The notes under the pieces: model-generated | What the model saw: the letters and a program-made list of their open reading frames with translations, nothing else | Told to the model about the DNA's origin: nothing | Databases searched by the model: none | Shown: positions 55,071 to 64,000 of the stretch, piece by piece | Layout: each line of letters begins with the position of its first letter | Position numbering within the stretch: the first letter of the stretch is position 1 | Translations under genes and position numbers: made by a program | DNA from: Knufia peltigerae | Taxonomy: Eukaryota; Ascomycota; Eurotiomycetes; Chaetothyriales; Trichomeriaceae | NCBI GenBank assembly: GCA_030247855.1 | Contig: JAPDRN010000024.1 | Span: forward strand, 186,001-250,000 | Reading direction: 5' to 3' | Length of the DNA stretch: 64,000 nt

Positions 55071-56189
55071 CTAGTCATGCCTGTCAAAGATGCTCAAGGT
55101 TTCCAACTCCCGCTGAACGATGCGATCAAATTCATCGCGATCCATGCCCGCGCTCTTTGCTAACCGATACATGCTCTTCAAAGTAGTGCTGATGTGCTGC
55201 CTAACCCCAATCTCAGATGCGCCGTACCGCTCGGCATGCTCCTCTAACCGTGCCACCGTGTCCGATCCTCTCGATGATGGCGATGATGGTGCTGGCTGAT
55301 TGACTGCCGTTTCCTTTTCCTCAGGATTGTCCTTGAAGAACCGTTGGTATGGTGGAGGTTCTCGATCTTGTAACAAATCCGACTGGCCGCCCGATAGCAA
55401 ATGTTGCAAGGAATGCCCATTCAAAGTTGAATCTCCAGTATCTTCCATCTCTTCATCCGGGTCATGGGCGTCCATAGCGGGCTGGACATCGGCGTAACGA
55501 GCATAGTAATCATCTTCTGATGGACCATTGCGGGCTGGTTCAACTGGAGTCTTCCTGGCGGGCGTACGTCCTTCTGATCTGTCGTACATTGCCCAGTAAT
55601 CGTCCTCATCAGCTTGTGGGACGGAAAGGTTGCTTGTTGTCCGTGCATTCGCTCGGTCTGCTTCTTGTAGAGCCTCTGTCACCAGTCTTTCCTGAGAAGA
55701 TTCATTTGCCTCGGTTATCGAGGGTGACCAGGACGGATCTCTTTGTAGATCTGCGTCATGCGGTAACAGCTCAGCCAACTTCCAAGAACTCCCTCCTTCT
55801 TCGCCTCCCGCGCACCATAAGTACAAGGCTGTAAATGGCCAATCTAGGAGTGGTATCTGTGCCCGCAGTGTTTCCTCGTCGAACCGCTTATACTTTATTT
55901 GATCATGGTCACCGACTTCGATCTCTCCAGAAACCGGATGTGGCTCGAATACCGCCTCTTCGATCTTATCCTTGAGGACATCTCCTTTTCGTGCATCCCA
56001 ACATAATAAACTCGCCCAGTTGCCTCTTGATGAGGCAGACGTGTGGAGATCAAGACGCTGACGCAGTATTGGTGATAGTAGAGAGAGCAGCACGGGCGGA
56101 GGTTTGGGAGAGGCAAACGACGTAGGGAGACAGGCTAGTAGCGGTGGCAGTAGAGAATGAGGATCTGGAGGCGGGATTATTTCGACCAT
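55071..56189 (-). CDS. Conserved fungal protein of unknown function
   Basis: A single-exon 372 aa protein. The N-terminal ~170 residues are Leu/Pro-rich and look folded (SLLPPLLACLPTSF, SRGNWASLLCWD, LLDWPFTALYLWC). The middle is acidic and disordered, with two related units DEDDYWAMYDRSEG and SEDDYYARYADVQP separated by ~25 residues. The C-terminal helix (SEIGVRQHISTTLKSMYRLAKS, then DRDEFDRIVQRELETLSIF) is probably the conserved interaction module. No catalytic motif, signal peptide or membrane helix. I recognise the layout as a filamentous-fungal unknown but cannot name it. Confidence 0.75.
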   Translation of the reverse strand: MVEIIPPPDPHSLLPPLLACLPTSFASPKPPPVLLSLLSPILRQRLDLHTSASSRGNWASLLCWDARKGDVLKDKIEEAVFEPHPVSGEIEVGDHDQIKYKRFDEETLRAQIPLLDWPFTALYLWCAGGEEGGSSWKLAELLPHDADLQRDPSWSPSITEANESSQERLVTEALQEADRANARTTSNLSVPQADEDDYWAMYDRSEGRTPARKTPVEPARNGPSEDDYYARYADVQPAMDAHDPDEEMEDTGDSTLNGHSLQHLLSGGQSDLLQDREPPPYQRFFKDNPEEKETAVNQPAPSSPSSRGSDTVARLEEHAERYGASEIGVRQHISTTLKSMYRLAKSAGMDRDEFDRIVQRELETLSIFDRHD

Positions 56190-57191
56190 GCTGTACAGGG
56201 GTGGCCGATCACCATCGGACGAGCAAGCTCAACAACGTGTTCTAGTGGTAGGTAACTTTGAGGGGAGTTGTGGGAGCGAAAGAAGACGTTCGTCTGCAAC
56301 CATTAGTAGTAGAATTCGGATGGAGCGTGAGACACATGGAGATGTCAATAAAACAGGAAGCTAGACATGTATGAGGATATGCGGGATGGTCGCTTGCTGG
56401 ACTATTGTACGAGTAAGAAATGAAAACGGAACCGATGATCAAACCGTGGGACGTATAGCGGGAGGATCAGTAGCATGTGCCCCGATCTTCGATGTTGTCC
56501 CGGCTGCATCTGTGCGGCGGAGTGGAAGATGTGGCATTCTTCCATTCATCCGGGAGGATTGTGGCGTGTCATTTGAAATATTGTCCGAGCATACTCCTGT
56601 CGTTCAACTCCGGTCCGTGTACGAGTAAGAACACGAATTCTTAAATGGTACATGTAGGATCAAAGAATGCGCCGCAATTCCCTTGTATACGGGCGCTTTT
56701 CCTTCGTTTCTCGATGCCCATATTTATTTTTGACTAACACTTTCCTTGCTTCAGGGTATCGTAATTGTCCGACAACATCAGCCTTACCAATCACATGCGA
56801 CTCAGCCTTGCTGACAAGCCACAATAAAATATCCCTAGTTTCACGGGTCCAACAACATACCTTCACTCCACCAGTCCTCCCAAAATCATTTTCGTAAGTA
56901 AAAGTCATGTCATAGTAAGTAGCACTGTGTGTTACCCTGCAAGACGATCCACATCTGGGATAAGAAGAGGCCATGCCAAAGTACAGTACAATATGACTCG
57001 CCGTTATCTTGCCTCGTTCAGAATTTCCCCGCAGTGGAACCGCAGTTATCGCGACATTGAAAGATTTCTCTGGCTAGTTGTGCGGTGACTGTTTGCTACG
57101 CCTACTGCATATGAGTGCATCGTTCTCTCGATGCCAAGGTAGCCATCGCCAGTTCGTGAACTGTGCCGACATAGCTGTCGTCATCGTCGCG
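56190..57191. promoter_or_regulatory. Divergent intergenic region
   Basis: About 1 kb between an unknown gene (-) and the MFS transporter (+). Only short ORFs without protein character are seen. Confidence 0.4.
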
Positions 57192-58919
57192 ATGGCAAGC
57201 GTATCGGCCAAGAGTGGCATCAAGGTGCTTGGTCAATCGAGGGCTTCGAGCGCCGCTTACATAAATGGCAATGATGAGCCTGTCGAGCATCCACGCGAGG
57301 ATACGAGTCGTGAACCGGACGTCGATGTCATCCAGAATCGCTTTCAGGATGAGAGCATCCGAGCTGAAGCAGAGTTACTCCTGCGTCGAAAGATCGACGT
57401 CCGACTATGTACGATCGCTGGCATATTGTGCAGTCTGAATTTGCTGGACAGTGGGATCATCTCGTCAGCCTCGGTGACCAGCATGCTGTCGGACTTGGAC
57501 CTTGTCGGAAATCGCTACTCTGTGTCGATATTCATTTTCACCGTGGCCTCGGTCTGCTTCCAGCTCCCTTCAACAATTTTTCTCCGGCTGGTGGGCCCCA
57601 GGATATTCTTTGCCACCATAACATGTGCCTTTGGCATCATCACAATGTGCACCGCCGCCATTACTACCTGGAGGCAGATGATTGCACTAAGAGTCCTCCT
57701 TGGTATTTCCATGAGTGGTGTCTTTCCTGGACTGAGTAAGTGACCTTATGTTCTTGGGAGAAACTTTCATCTAATTATTCCCAGCATATTTGATCTCAAC
57801 TGTAAGTCTCGCTACGAAGAACGGCATGCTTCGACAACATGCGCACCAGTTCTTGGGTGTGCCCGCTCTTCACGTCTTTCAGCACTGATATCATGATAGT
57901 ACTATACCCGGAGAGAGCAGCAGCTTCGTTTTGCAATCCTTCAATCGGGCGAGATCATAATCCTCGCGACAGGTTCGATCGTCAACTATGGCCTCAACCA
58001 TCTTGATCACCGTGATGGCCTTCGTGGATGGCAATACATGTATCTTGTCCAAGGCGCAGTCACCGTCTTTCTCGGGATCATAACATATTTCTGGATGGTT
58101 GAATTTCCCGATCAATGCCAGAACTCATTTCACTTCCTATCAGATGACGAGAAGATCTTGGCCATCTCGCGTATCAATGAGGATCGGCGTGATGGTGGAA
58201 AGCCTGAACCCCTAACCGTATCCGCCATCCTGGTGAATTTCTTGGACATCAAACTCTACATCTTCTGCACATTATTCTTCCTTCTGAACATCGTATCCAC
58301 AGCCCTCAGTTACTTCCTGCCAATAATATTGGTATGTCTCTCATCCTTGAACAAGACATCCTTCTCGTACTGACAAAAGGGCCAGCAAAGTGGAATGGGC
58401 TTCGACACCAACAAGGCAATATTACTTGCCTCGCCACCGTACTATTACGCCGTGATCCCGGTCCTTTTATCCTCGTATATTGGCGACAAGTACCGAATTC
58501 GGGCTCCAGTAATAATCTTCAACGCTGTCTGTCTCATTGTGGGATTCTGCATGCTCGGTTTTCCAAGTCAAGTGACTGTCAGATACATCGGCACTTTCCT
58601 GGCTACCGGAGCGTACATCTCAAATTGGGCGGCACTAAACGCTTATCAAGCCAACAATGTGGTTGGACAATGGAAACGCGCCACAGTCGCAGCGGCCATC
58701 TCAGCTTGTAATGGGCTAGGCGGAATTGCCGGGAGTTACATCGTGCGCCAACCAGAAGCGCCTCGGTACTTTACGGCCATATGGGTCAGTATAGGAAGTC
58801 ATGTAGCTATGATCGCTGTCGTTGCGGCCTGCACAATATGGTTCTGGCATGCGAACCGCCGAGCTAGACTAGGCGACCGATTGATAGAAGGGGTCCCAGG
58901 TTTCCGCTATACCTACTAA
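57192..58919 (+). CDS. MFS transporter, DAL5/anion:cation symporter (ACS) family
   Basis: Exons 57192-57735, 57785-57801, 57900-58331 and 58386-58919 give 508 aa. Exon 2 is a 17 nt micro-exon that yields the family segment GLTYLIST, followed by YYTRREQQLRFAILQSGEII. About 12 helices are expected: helix 1 is LCTIAGILCSLNLLDSGIIS and helix 11-12 has HVAMIAVVAACTIWFWH. Loop marks are LVGPRIFF after helix 3 and FPDQCQNSFHFLSDDEKILAISR in the central loop. The second half has ILQSGMGFDTNKAILLASPPY and ISACNGLGGIAGSYIV. The cytosolic end is ..GFRYTY. This family imports allantoate, vitamins, nicotinate and similar anions; the substrate cannot be told. The helix-1 LDSGIIS differs from the common LDRxNIGNA. 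Confidence 0.92.
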
Positions 58920-59048
58920 ACACAAAATAAAATGAGGAACTGCGAGTACCTTTCTGGGACACTGCGACTTTGTCATTATCAAACAAACGATTACAGCAAC
59001 GAGACCGATGCCTATACTTCAGCCGGGGACGAGCATGGTGTTTTCCTT

Positions 59049-59717
59049 TCAAAGACGTGCCCTTCCACCACTTTCGATAATGTTCTTCAGAGATCGACTA
59101 TCAGGCAGGGGATCCCCTGAAAAGTCATCAGTCGGAATCTGCTGTGAAGCAAAAGCCAAAAACACTGCCTCCCAATGACCATCAGGAAATCTGAGCAGAA
59201 AGCCTCCATCTTGTTTGACGCCATTGTCAAAGCCGGCGCTTCCCTGGTTCATGTGGACTTCGTGGATCCCTCCCGGCCCAAACGACGAGCCATATAGATA
59301 TATGTCCGCCCGTTGCTCGATAGCATCATCGAGAATCGGCTGAAGTTGATCGAGAATGTCATTGTCTGGGCCGTCTTCCATAAATGGCAAAATTCGACCA
59401 GCCTGGAGCTGCAGGAGGCCGGGCGTCCGAGCGTAGTCAAGTGCATAGTTGTTGGCTTGTTGATCGTCTGGATCAATTGCTTGAAACCCGTACTCGAGAT
59501 TCGCGAGAGACTGAGTCAGTTGATTGGAGAAGGCACGGTCGAACCAATACACCAACTCGTGTGGCTTGGTCTTGGACTTGACGTTGATGGCTGCTTTCAG
59601 TTGTGTTGGCCCGTTACTCTGGAAGACCAAATTTATGTGAGGTGTACGATCTTGTGGAGGGTCGACTTCGTAGGATACAGGCTTCCCCTTCCAGACCCCA
59701 TAGTCCTGGATGGGCAT
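59049..59717 (-). CDS. DUF2278 (YukJ-like) family protein
   Basis: A single-exon 222 aa protein starting MPIQDYGVWKGKPVSYE. The YGVWKG start, PHINLVFQS, AAINVKSKTKPHELVYWF, the LDYARTPGLL segment, GPDNDILDQLQPILDDAI, YLYGSSFGPGG and the signature IHEVHMNQGSAG all fit DUF2278. These proteins occur in bacteria and filamentous fungi; a role is not established. The usual bacterial C-terminal part is replaced by FRFPDGHWEAVFLAFASQQ-like sequence here. The patchy distribution of this family makes past bacterial transfer conceivable, but nothing in composition proves it. Confidence 0.88.
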   Translation of the reverse strand: MPIQDYGVWKGKPVSYEVDPPQDRTPHINLVFQSNGPTQLKAAINVKSKTKPHELVYWFDRAFSNQLTQSLANLEYGFQAIDPDDQQANNYALDYARTPGLLQLQAGRILPFMEDGPDNDILDQLQPILDDAIEQRADIYLYGSSFGPGGIHEVHMNQGSAGFDNGVKQDGGFLLRFPDGHWEAVFLAFASQQIPTDDFSGDPLPDSRSLKNIIESGGRARL

Positions 59718-60487
59718 TTCGAGTCGTTAACAGAGAGTTCCAAAATTCAGTCAGGATGTTATTCAGAACTTAGGCAAAGACTTCGGAGGTTGGGAGAGTG
59801 TGTTGAGGGCAGGCAGAATGCCCATCTTATAGAATCATAAGACACAGGCGCTGTTGCGGCTGAGACTGATTCTCGTCCTCGTATTCGCAATGTCTGTTGG
59901 TTAGCTGACCAACGATCCAGACCCAGCCATCAGTCCGAATCACAATCCTGCAGACTCAGTCTTTCTGGGAGACCGCGGCCACGCGCGTGGGCTGAATGCA
60001 CCCTTGACCCACAACTTCCATGGCTGTGAAGGCTGGATGCATAGTTGAGAGCTTTGAAGCGAGGTGGGCTTGGTAACGAGTATACGGGTATGAGCTGAAC
60101 CAGATTGACAGCCTTCGTGTTCGTGTCTCGGATATCCAACCGCCCTTTCTGTATCAGGTGCGGCTGAACGTCTAGCAATGCTTGAGCGCAAGGCATCATT
60201 TTGCCAAGGTAGAGGACTCAAAGACTGGCATGGTTAGAGTGATGGACTGATTCACGCTCGGTGGCCCCAGTTAGTAAGGAAGACCACGGCGACCATACTC
60301 CGTACACCGTAATGCGACAAGGCTACGCTAAACCGAAACCAAACATACATCAACACGCGCCTTGCTTGATCACAAGTCTCCGGCCACAGTCTTTCCAACA
60401 TTTCAAGACGTTTTCTGTGACGGAATCATTGCCACATTCACGCGTCGAACTACTGCAGCAGACTTGTCTCTGGACTGGAAATACATA
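59718..60487. promoter_or_regulatory. Divergent intergenic region
   Basis: About 770 bp between the DUF2278 gene (-) and fta7 (+). TACTCCGTAC lies at 60296-60305, about 185 bp upstream of the fta7 ATG. No gene seen. Confidence 0.4.
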
Positions 60488-61524
60488 ATGGCGCCTTCGA
60501 AATCATCTGCTACACCTGACGAGACGCGTTCGCGTTTCGCAGCCCTCGAACCACGCATCAAGAACGTCCCACAAGCGACCATCCGAAAGAAATGGAAGCC
60601 TCTACCGACATCATCTCAGGACAAGGTCCGACAGATCCTTTTGAATGTCGAAGCGAAGCGAAGGGGGTGCAATGCGCGAATTCCTCCACTCAGCAAAACC
60701 CGCGCGGGACAAGCGTCCAAAGCCAACACCAAGAATGCTCTCAAGGAAGAAGAGTACGACAAGATCGTTGAAGAAATCGCAGACAAGTAGGACTCTCTCT
60801 GGATCATCTCGACTTTTCGCCATCACACTTCTCTTGAACAAAGAAGCTGACAAGTCTTGAAAAAACAAACAGACTGATATCCCGTCTCCCTCGCATGCCT
60901 TTCCCACCCGCACCCACCAGTTCCTCTCAAGACGACACACCTTTCGACCTGTCCAACACCCTCCACCGCATCTCATCCCTTCAATCGACGCTGAACATGA
61001 ACACGTCCTCGTCACACCTCCTCCGCCGACAGATCAAGCGCGAACGACGACTCCTGAAGCGCGACACGGCCGAACTCGACGCACTCGAGACGGGTCTGAG
61101 GTCCGCCAAAGACCTTCGCCGGAAGAAAGAGCGCGGTTTGCATCCGGTGGTTCGGAAACTTGCCGACTCCGAAATGGACTCGAGTCAACTGGGCCGAGTT
61201 GAAAGGATCAATAGTATCACGGGCATTTCTACCAATTCCTCAGAAGACACAGACTCCCGCCGTCCGAATGGTCTAGCTGAGACTCTTGGAAAGGAGGAGG
61301 AGGAGGAGGAGGAGGAGGAGGAGGAGGAGGATGAGAGGAAAGATGAAACTCTGAACTCGATGCACAAACAACTCCGCAATCATTTGACTAGCATGCAGAA
61401 TAACACGGCACCCATACATCCCGTTCTCGCGGCGATGGATGAGACAAAGGCGATGCTGGATTCTTTTGCGATGAAAAAGTTTGATCACGAGACACTGTCA
61501 AAGATATACAATGATTCAGGATGA
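60488..61524 (+). CDS. fta7: Kinetochore subunit Fta7 (CENP-Q-like)
   Basis: Exons 60488-60786 and 60873-61524 give 316 aa. The 86 nt intron (GTAGGA...AAACAG) joins EEIADK to LISRLPRMPFPPAP in frame, the expected CENP-Q/Fta7 signature; the first exon has IRKKWKPLPTSSQDKV. The following helices (FDLSNTLHRISSLQSTL, LLRRQIKRERRLLKRDTAEL) form the coiled coil. Fta7 belongs to the Sim4/COMA inner kinetochore (CCAN) complex. A (GAG)n run near 61293-61331 encodes a poly-Glu tract in a disordered segment. The tail (HPVLAAMDETKAMLDSFAMK) is typical. Immediately after the stop, a GATGAC repeat gives further in-frame TGA codons. Confidence 0.88.
61293..61331 (+). repeat. (GAG)n trinucleotide repeat in fta7
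   Basis: Tandem GAG for about 39 bases inside exon 2, encoding a Glu run. It is likely length-polymorphic. Confidence 0.9.
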
Positions 61525-63186
61525 CGATGACGATGACGATGTAGCGAGGAGGACAAGAAGCACCAGCGAGACGAGATGGGAGTCATTGTACTTGTGATTG
61601 TCCATGTAAAGATATGAATCATGACCATGAATGAATGTATGATATATTTCCCTTCACAAACTGCCTTACCTCAGCTTGAGTGTACCGCAAGAAGGTATAC
61701 CCCAGTTAATAGTGTAGACACTACGAGTATGCAAAGAGACGTTGTGAGAGAACGTGAGAAGCGTATAGATTTTTCGTACAGGACGATTGACTAACAATCC
61801 TTCATCGTCATTGTGGTTTTACTCGTCGCTTCCAATCTTTCCCAGCATGGCCATTGTGATGATGAATCTCTCCTGTTTGACAGAGAACCAAGGAGCGACC
61901 TCGAGGATCACCAAGACAACCCCCCAGTGCGATTTCAATAGACCTTCCTGTTCCAGTTCGCTACCAGTCACTCTGTCACGCTCTTCTCTACCCTTCTACC
62001 CTTGACACCAGTAAAATACACATCTTTTACCTACGGTATCTTGGGCACCTTGGGTGCCTCCTGTGACTATTTATTTTCTTCCATGCTCGCCTATAGACGA
62101 CTCTGCTCGGGGTATTCAACTCTTGTCTGCCTAGGTATACTCCTTGTACCTGAGAACAGAATCAAAGTGATTCTTTGACGGTACACCGTACACCCCGAGT
62201 AGAAAAGAGTCGATTCGTTTCTCGATCCTCGGAGCCTTGTCTTTCTCGTGCTAAACCTCCCTCGCCAGAAGGTGCCTAGCTAGGTACGGAGTAGAAATCA
62301 GTCCGATTTCCCATTTGGGGTGTGTCCTTTGTTCCCGTTGGTCGACGAAAAAGGCGAGGTTTCTTCCCAAAAAGGCAGGTTACAGTTCCCAACTAGGAAG
62401 GAAACGACGTCAGTGACAGATAACCCGGGGAGGGCACCAACCCGATCCCTATGTACGCAGTATGTAGGTATCATTCAAGAGTATGAGTATCGTTTTGATT
62501 TCCACCGGGTGGAAGTTTACATGTACTCGAACCAAAAAAGAGGTATCTGGTCATCATTCGTACTTGTGGCATCAGGTAGATTGTCTAATAAGATGACCAA
62601 AAAACTACAAATAACCACGCAACCAAAGCCCCTTCTTCACGATCACATCAGCCAAAAAATGTCACAGGCAAGGCGTTGAATAATATTCATCAAGTTCAAG
62701 ACGTTTCTTCCATGTATTTTTACCATTCCTGGCTATCCCTGGCTGTCCTTAGAACGCTATTCTTGCTTGACATTTTCGACTACTCGGATCTTTGCCTAGT
62801 TGGCCTTTTTATCGCTTGGATACGAACGAGTAGAGCGGGAAAAAGTCAATGCTGTTCAAACTATGTCAAGCAACCCGGCATACTTGGTCGTTTTCCTCAC
62901 CATTCGGAACAGGCACAGCGGAAAAAGAACCAACCAACGCAGAACAAGAGAACGATCGTGTGGTATCTTTCAGAAGGAAGAAAAAACAGCAAACTGAACT
63001 TTCAACAAGATAACCTCCCACCAGTGAACCGACCCCTTCTGTGTGTTACCCTGCTCACATACCACCAGCAGATGATATGAAAATGATACTCAACCTGCCT
63101 AGTATCCCAGTCCCGTGCGTGTATGCATTCCCAACTCCTCAAGCCACCCTTGCAGCAATTTGAGACCTCCGGAGCTCTGTCCTGCC
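61525..63186. other. Convergent intergenic region
   Basis: 1.66 kb between fta7 (+) and the edge gene (-). Contains CCTAGGTA (62132-62139) and TACGGAGTA (62285-62293, preceded by CTAGCTAGG). ORFs of 70-134 codons show no domains. No RNA gene recognised. Confidence 0.45.
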
Positions 63187-64000
63187 TCAATTTTGGATCA
63201 CATCACCATACATTCTAGGACCTTCGTTCAGACCAGGAGTAGCTGGAAACTCCCCAGGAACGTGTAGGTCGCTGATGGTGGTATGGCTCTTGGATCGTTC
63301 CGAGGGCCTGATGACATAGTCTGTGGGTGCACCCTTGGCGGTTCTCGGCCCAGTGAAGACTCCATTCGCATCAAACATACTCTCGTTGCCCGCAGGCAGG
63401 CCTGTACTGGTAGGCACTGTCGAAAGAGTCGCAGTATCCGTGCCAGATGATGTAGCATTTCCGGCGGCTGAACTTGGTGCAGTTGTCGATTCGCTCATTG
63501 CACGAGGACCGCTTGGAGCATTGACAGGGACGGCGGTCGCGACCGGTATCGGAGCAGAAGATTGACCTGAGGTTGGGATGGCCGCTGCTCCGTCCATCTG
63601 GCTGTTAATATTCTCAGGCGGCACCTGTTCTTGGTGATTCTGATGGTGATGCATCACACCAGCTCCAACTGCAGCGCCTCCCGCGCCTGCTGCGATCGGC
63701 GCCATCCATTCGCCGTATTGGCTGGTGGTGTCCTGTGTCGGTGAGATGGTGGTGTGTGCAGGCATGATATTTGGGTGCTGGCCAGCGGTATAGTGGCTAT
63801 TAGTGTTCATCGGGTTAGATTGAGGTACGGTTGGTGCAGTGGCTGGCTGTAGCTCTGTATGCCTGTCGGGACTGTTCGAGAAGGGCACGCCACTTCCGGG
63901 AAGGGATCCTGCGGCTGCTATAACATCTCGGTCTTGGTCAGAACTGGCTCCACTAGATGGGGAAAGCGGTGCTTGTAAGCCTCGCTGAATGTTGAGGTCG
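63187..64000 (-). CDS. Ser/Thr/Ala-rich fungal protein, C-terminal part (gene runs off the window)
   Basis: The frame is open from the window edge to the stop at 63187, so this is the last 270 residues of a larger protein. The sequence is low-complexity Ser/Thr/Pro/Ala. One Gly/Ala-rich stretch (MAPIAAGAGGAAVGAGVM) and a His/Gln patch (MHHHQNHQEQ) stand out. The C-terminus, SHTTISDLHVPGEFPATPGL, looks more constrained. It resembles the cytosolic tails of unnamed fungal membrane proteins, but no helix or domain is in view. Function unknown. Confidence 0.65.
   Translation of the reverse strand, partial: DLNIQRGLQAPLSPSSGASSDQDRDVIAAAGSLPGSGVPFSNSPDRHTELQPATAPTVPQSNPMNTNSHYTAGQHPNIMPAHTTISPTQDTTSQYGEWMAPIAAGAGGAAVGAGVMHHHQNHQEQVPPENINSQMDGAAAIPTSGQSSAPIPVATAVPVNAPSGPRAMSESTTAPSSAAGNATSSGTDTATLSTVPTSTGLPAGNESMFDANGVFTGPRTAKGAPTDYVIRPSERSKSHTTISDLHVPGEFPATPGLNEGPRMYGDVIQN

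Noticed and set aside
48108..58919. Choline sulfatase plus MFS transporter as a choline-sulfate utilisation cluster
   Set aside because: They are 7 kb apart with a mannosyltransferase and an unknown gene between, and the transporter's substrate cannot be inferred.
62676..63080. 134-codon ORF near the right end
   Set aside because: No domain, AT-rich intergenic composition.
1..64000. Transposable elements, CRISPR, tRNA or rRNA genes
   Set aside because: I found no reverse transcriptase, transposase, long terminal repeats, tRNA B-box with matching A-box, or spaced direct repeats on reading the window.

Overview
This 64 kb window is nuclear DNA of a filamentous ascomycete (Pezizomycotina). The genes are eukaryotic, carry many short introns (about 45-150 nt, GTRWGT-like donors, CTRAC/CTGAC branch points, YAG acceptors) and include fungal-specific families: a STE3 pheromone receptor, an AcuM-type zinc-cluster regulator, the Fta7 kinetochore subunit, a DAL5-like transporter and fungal choline sulfatase. 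An Eurotiomycetes-like genome (perhaps a black yeast or relative) is my inference, not proven. I supported 29 genes (two cut by the window edges), reconstructing splice sites by eye so that frames close. I saw no transposon, tRNA, rRNA or CRISPR array. 

Layout. 0-11 kb: the end of decapping factor DCP1 (+), a lipid-droplet hydrolase (-), a very large ATRX-like SNF2 ATPase with an N-terminal SAM-like domain (-), and glutathione synthetase (+). 11-20 kb: a membrane/coiled-coil protein (-), a STE3 receptor (+), mitochondrial SSB (-), three neighbouring predicted single-pass membrane proteins (+,+,-), and a metallopeptidase-like protein with a degenerate HELAY motif (-). 20-29 kb: an unknown fungal protein whose frame is interrupted by TAG (+), a flavin-reductase-like protein (-), a pirin with an N-terminal extension (+), and eIF3d (-). 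29-37.6 kb: a bZIP factor (-), a 2.2 kb gene-free interval, a conserved unknown protein (+) and an INO4-like bHLH factor (+). 37.6-47.3 kb: a repeat- and pyrimidine-rich interval, then the SPO22/ZIP4 meiosis gene in 17 exons (-), an AcuM-like regulator with two micro-exons in its zinc cluster (-), and a BTB protein (-). 48-64 kb: choline sulfatase (-), a 2.3 kb gene-free interval, a protein O-mannosyltransferase (-), an unknown protein (-), an MFS transporter (+), a DUF2278 protein (-), Fta7/CENP-Q (+), and the C-terminal part of a Ser/Thr/Ala-rich protein (-). 

There is no obvious secondary-metabolite or defence cluster; most genes are housekeeping or regulatory. The recurrent biological thread is sexual reproduction and chromosome handling (STE3, SPO22/ZIP4, Fta7, SNF2), but these genes are dispersed and I do not claim they form a unit. 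The most checkable oddities are the in-frame TAG at 22565, the micro-exons at 44979-45117, the trio of single-pass membrane proteins at 16.1-18.1 kb, and recurrent intergenic TACGGAGTA-type motifs.
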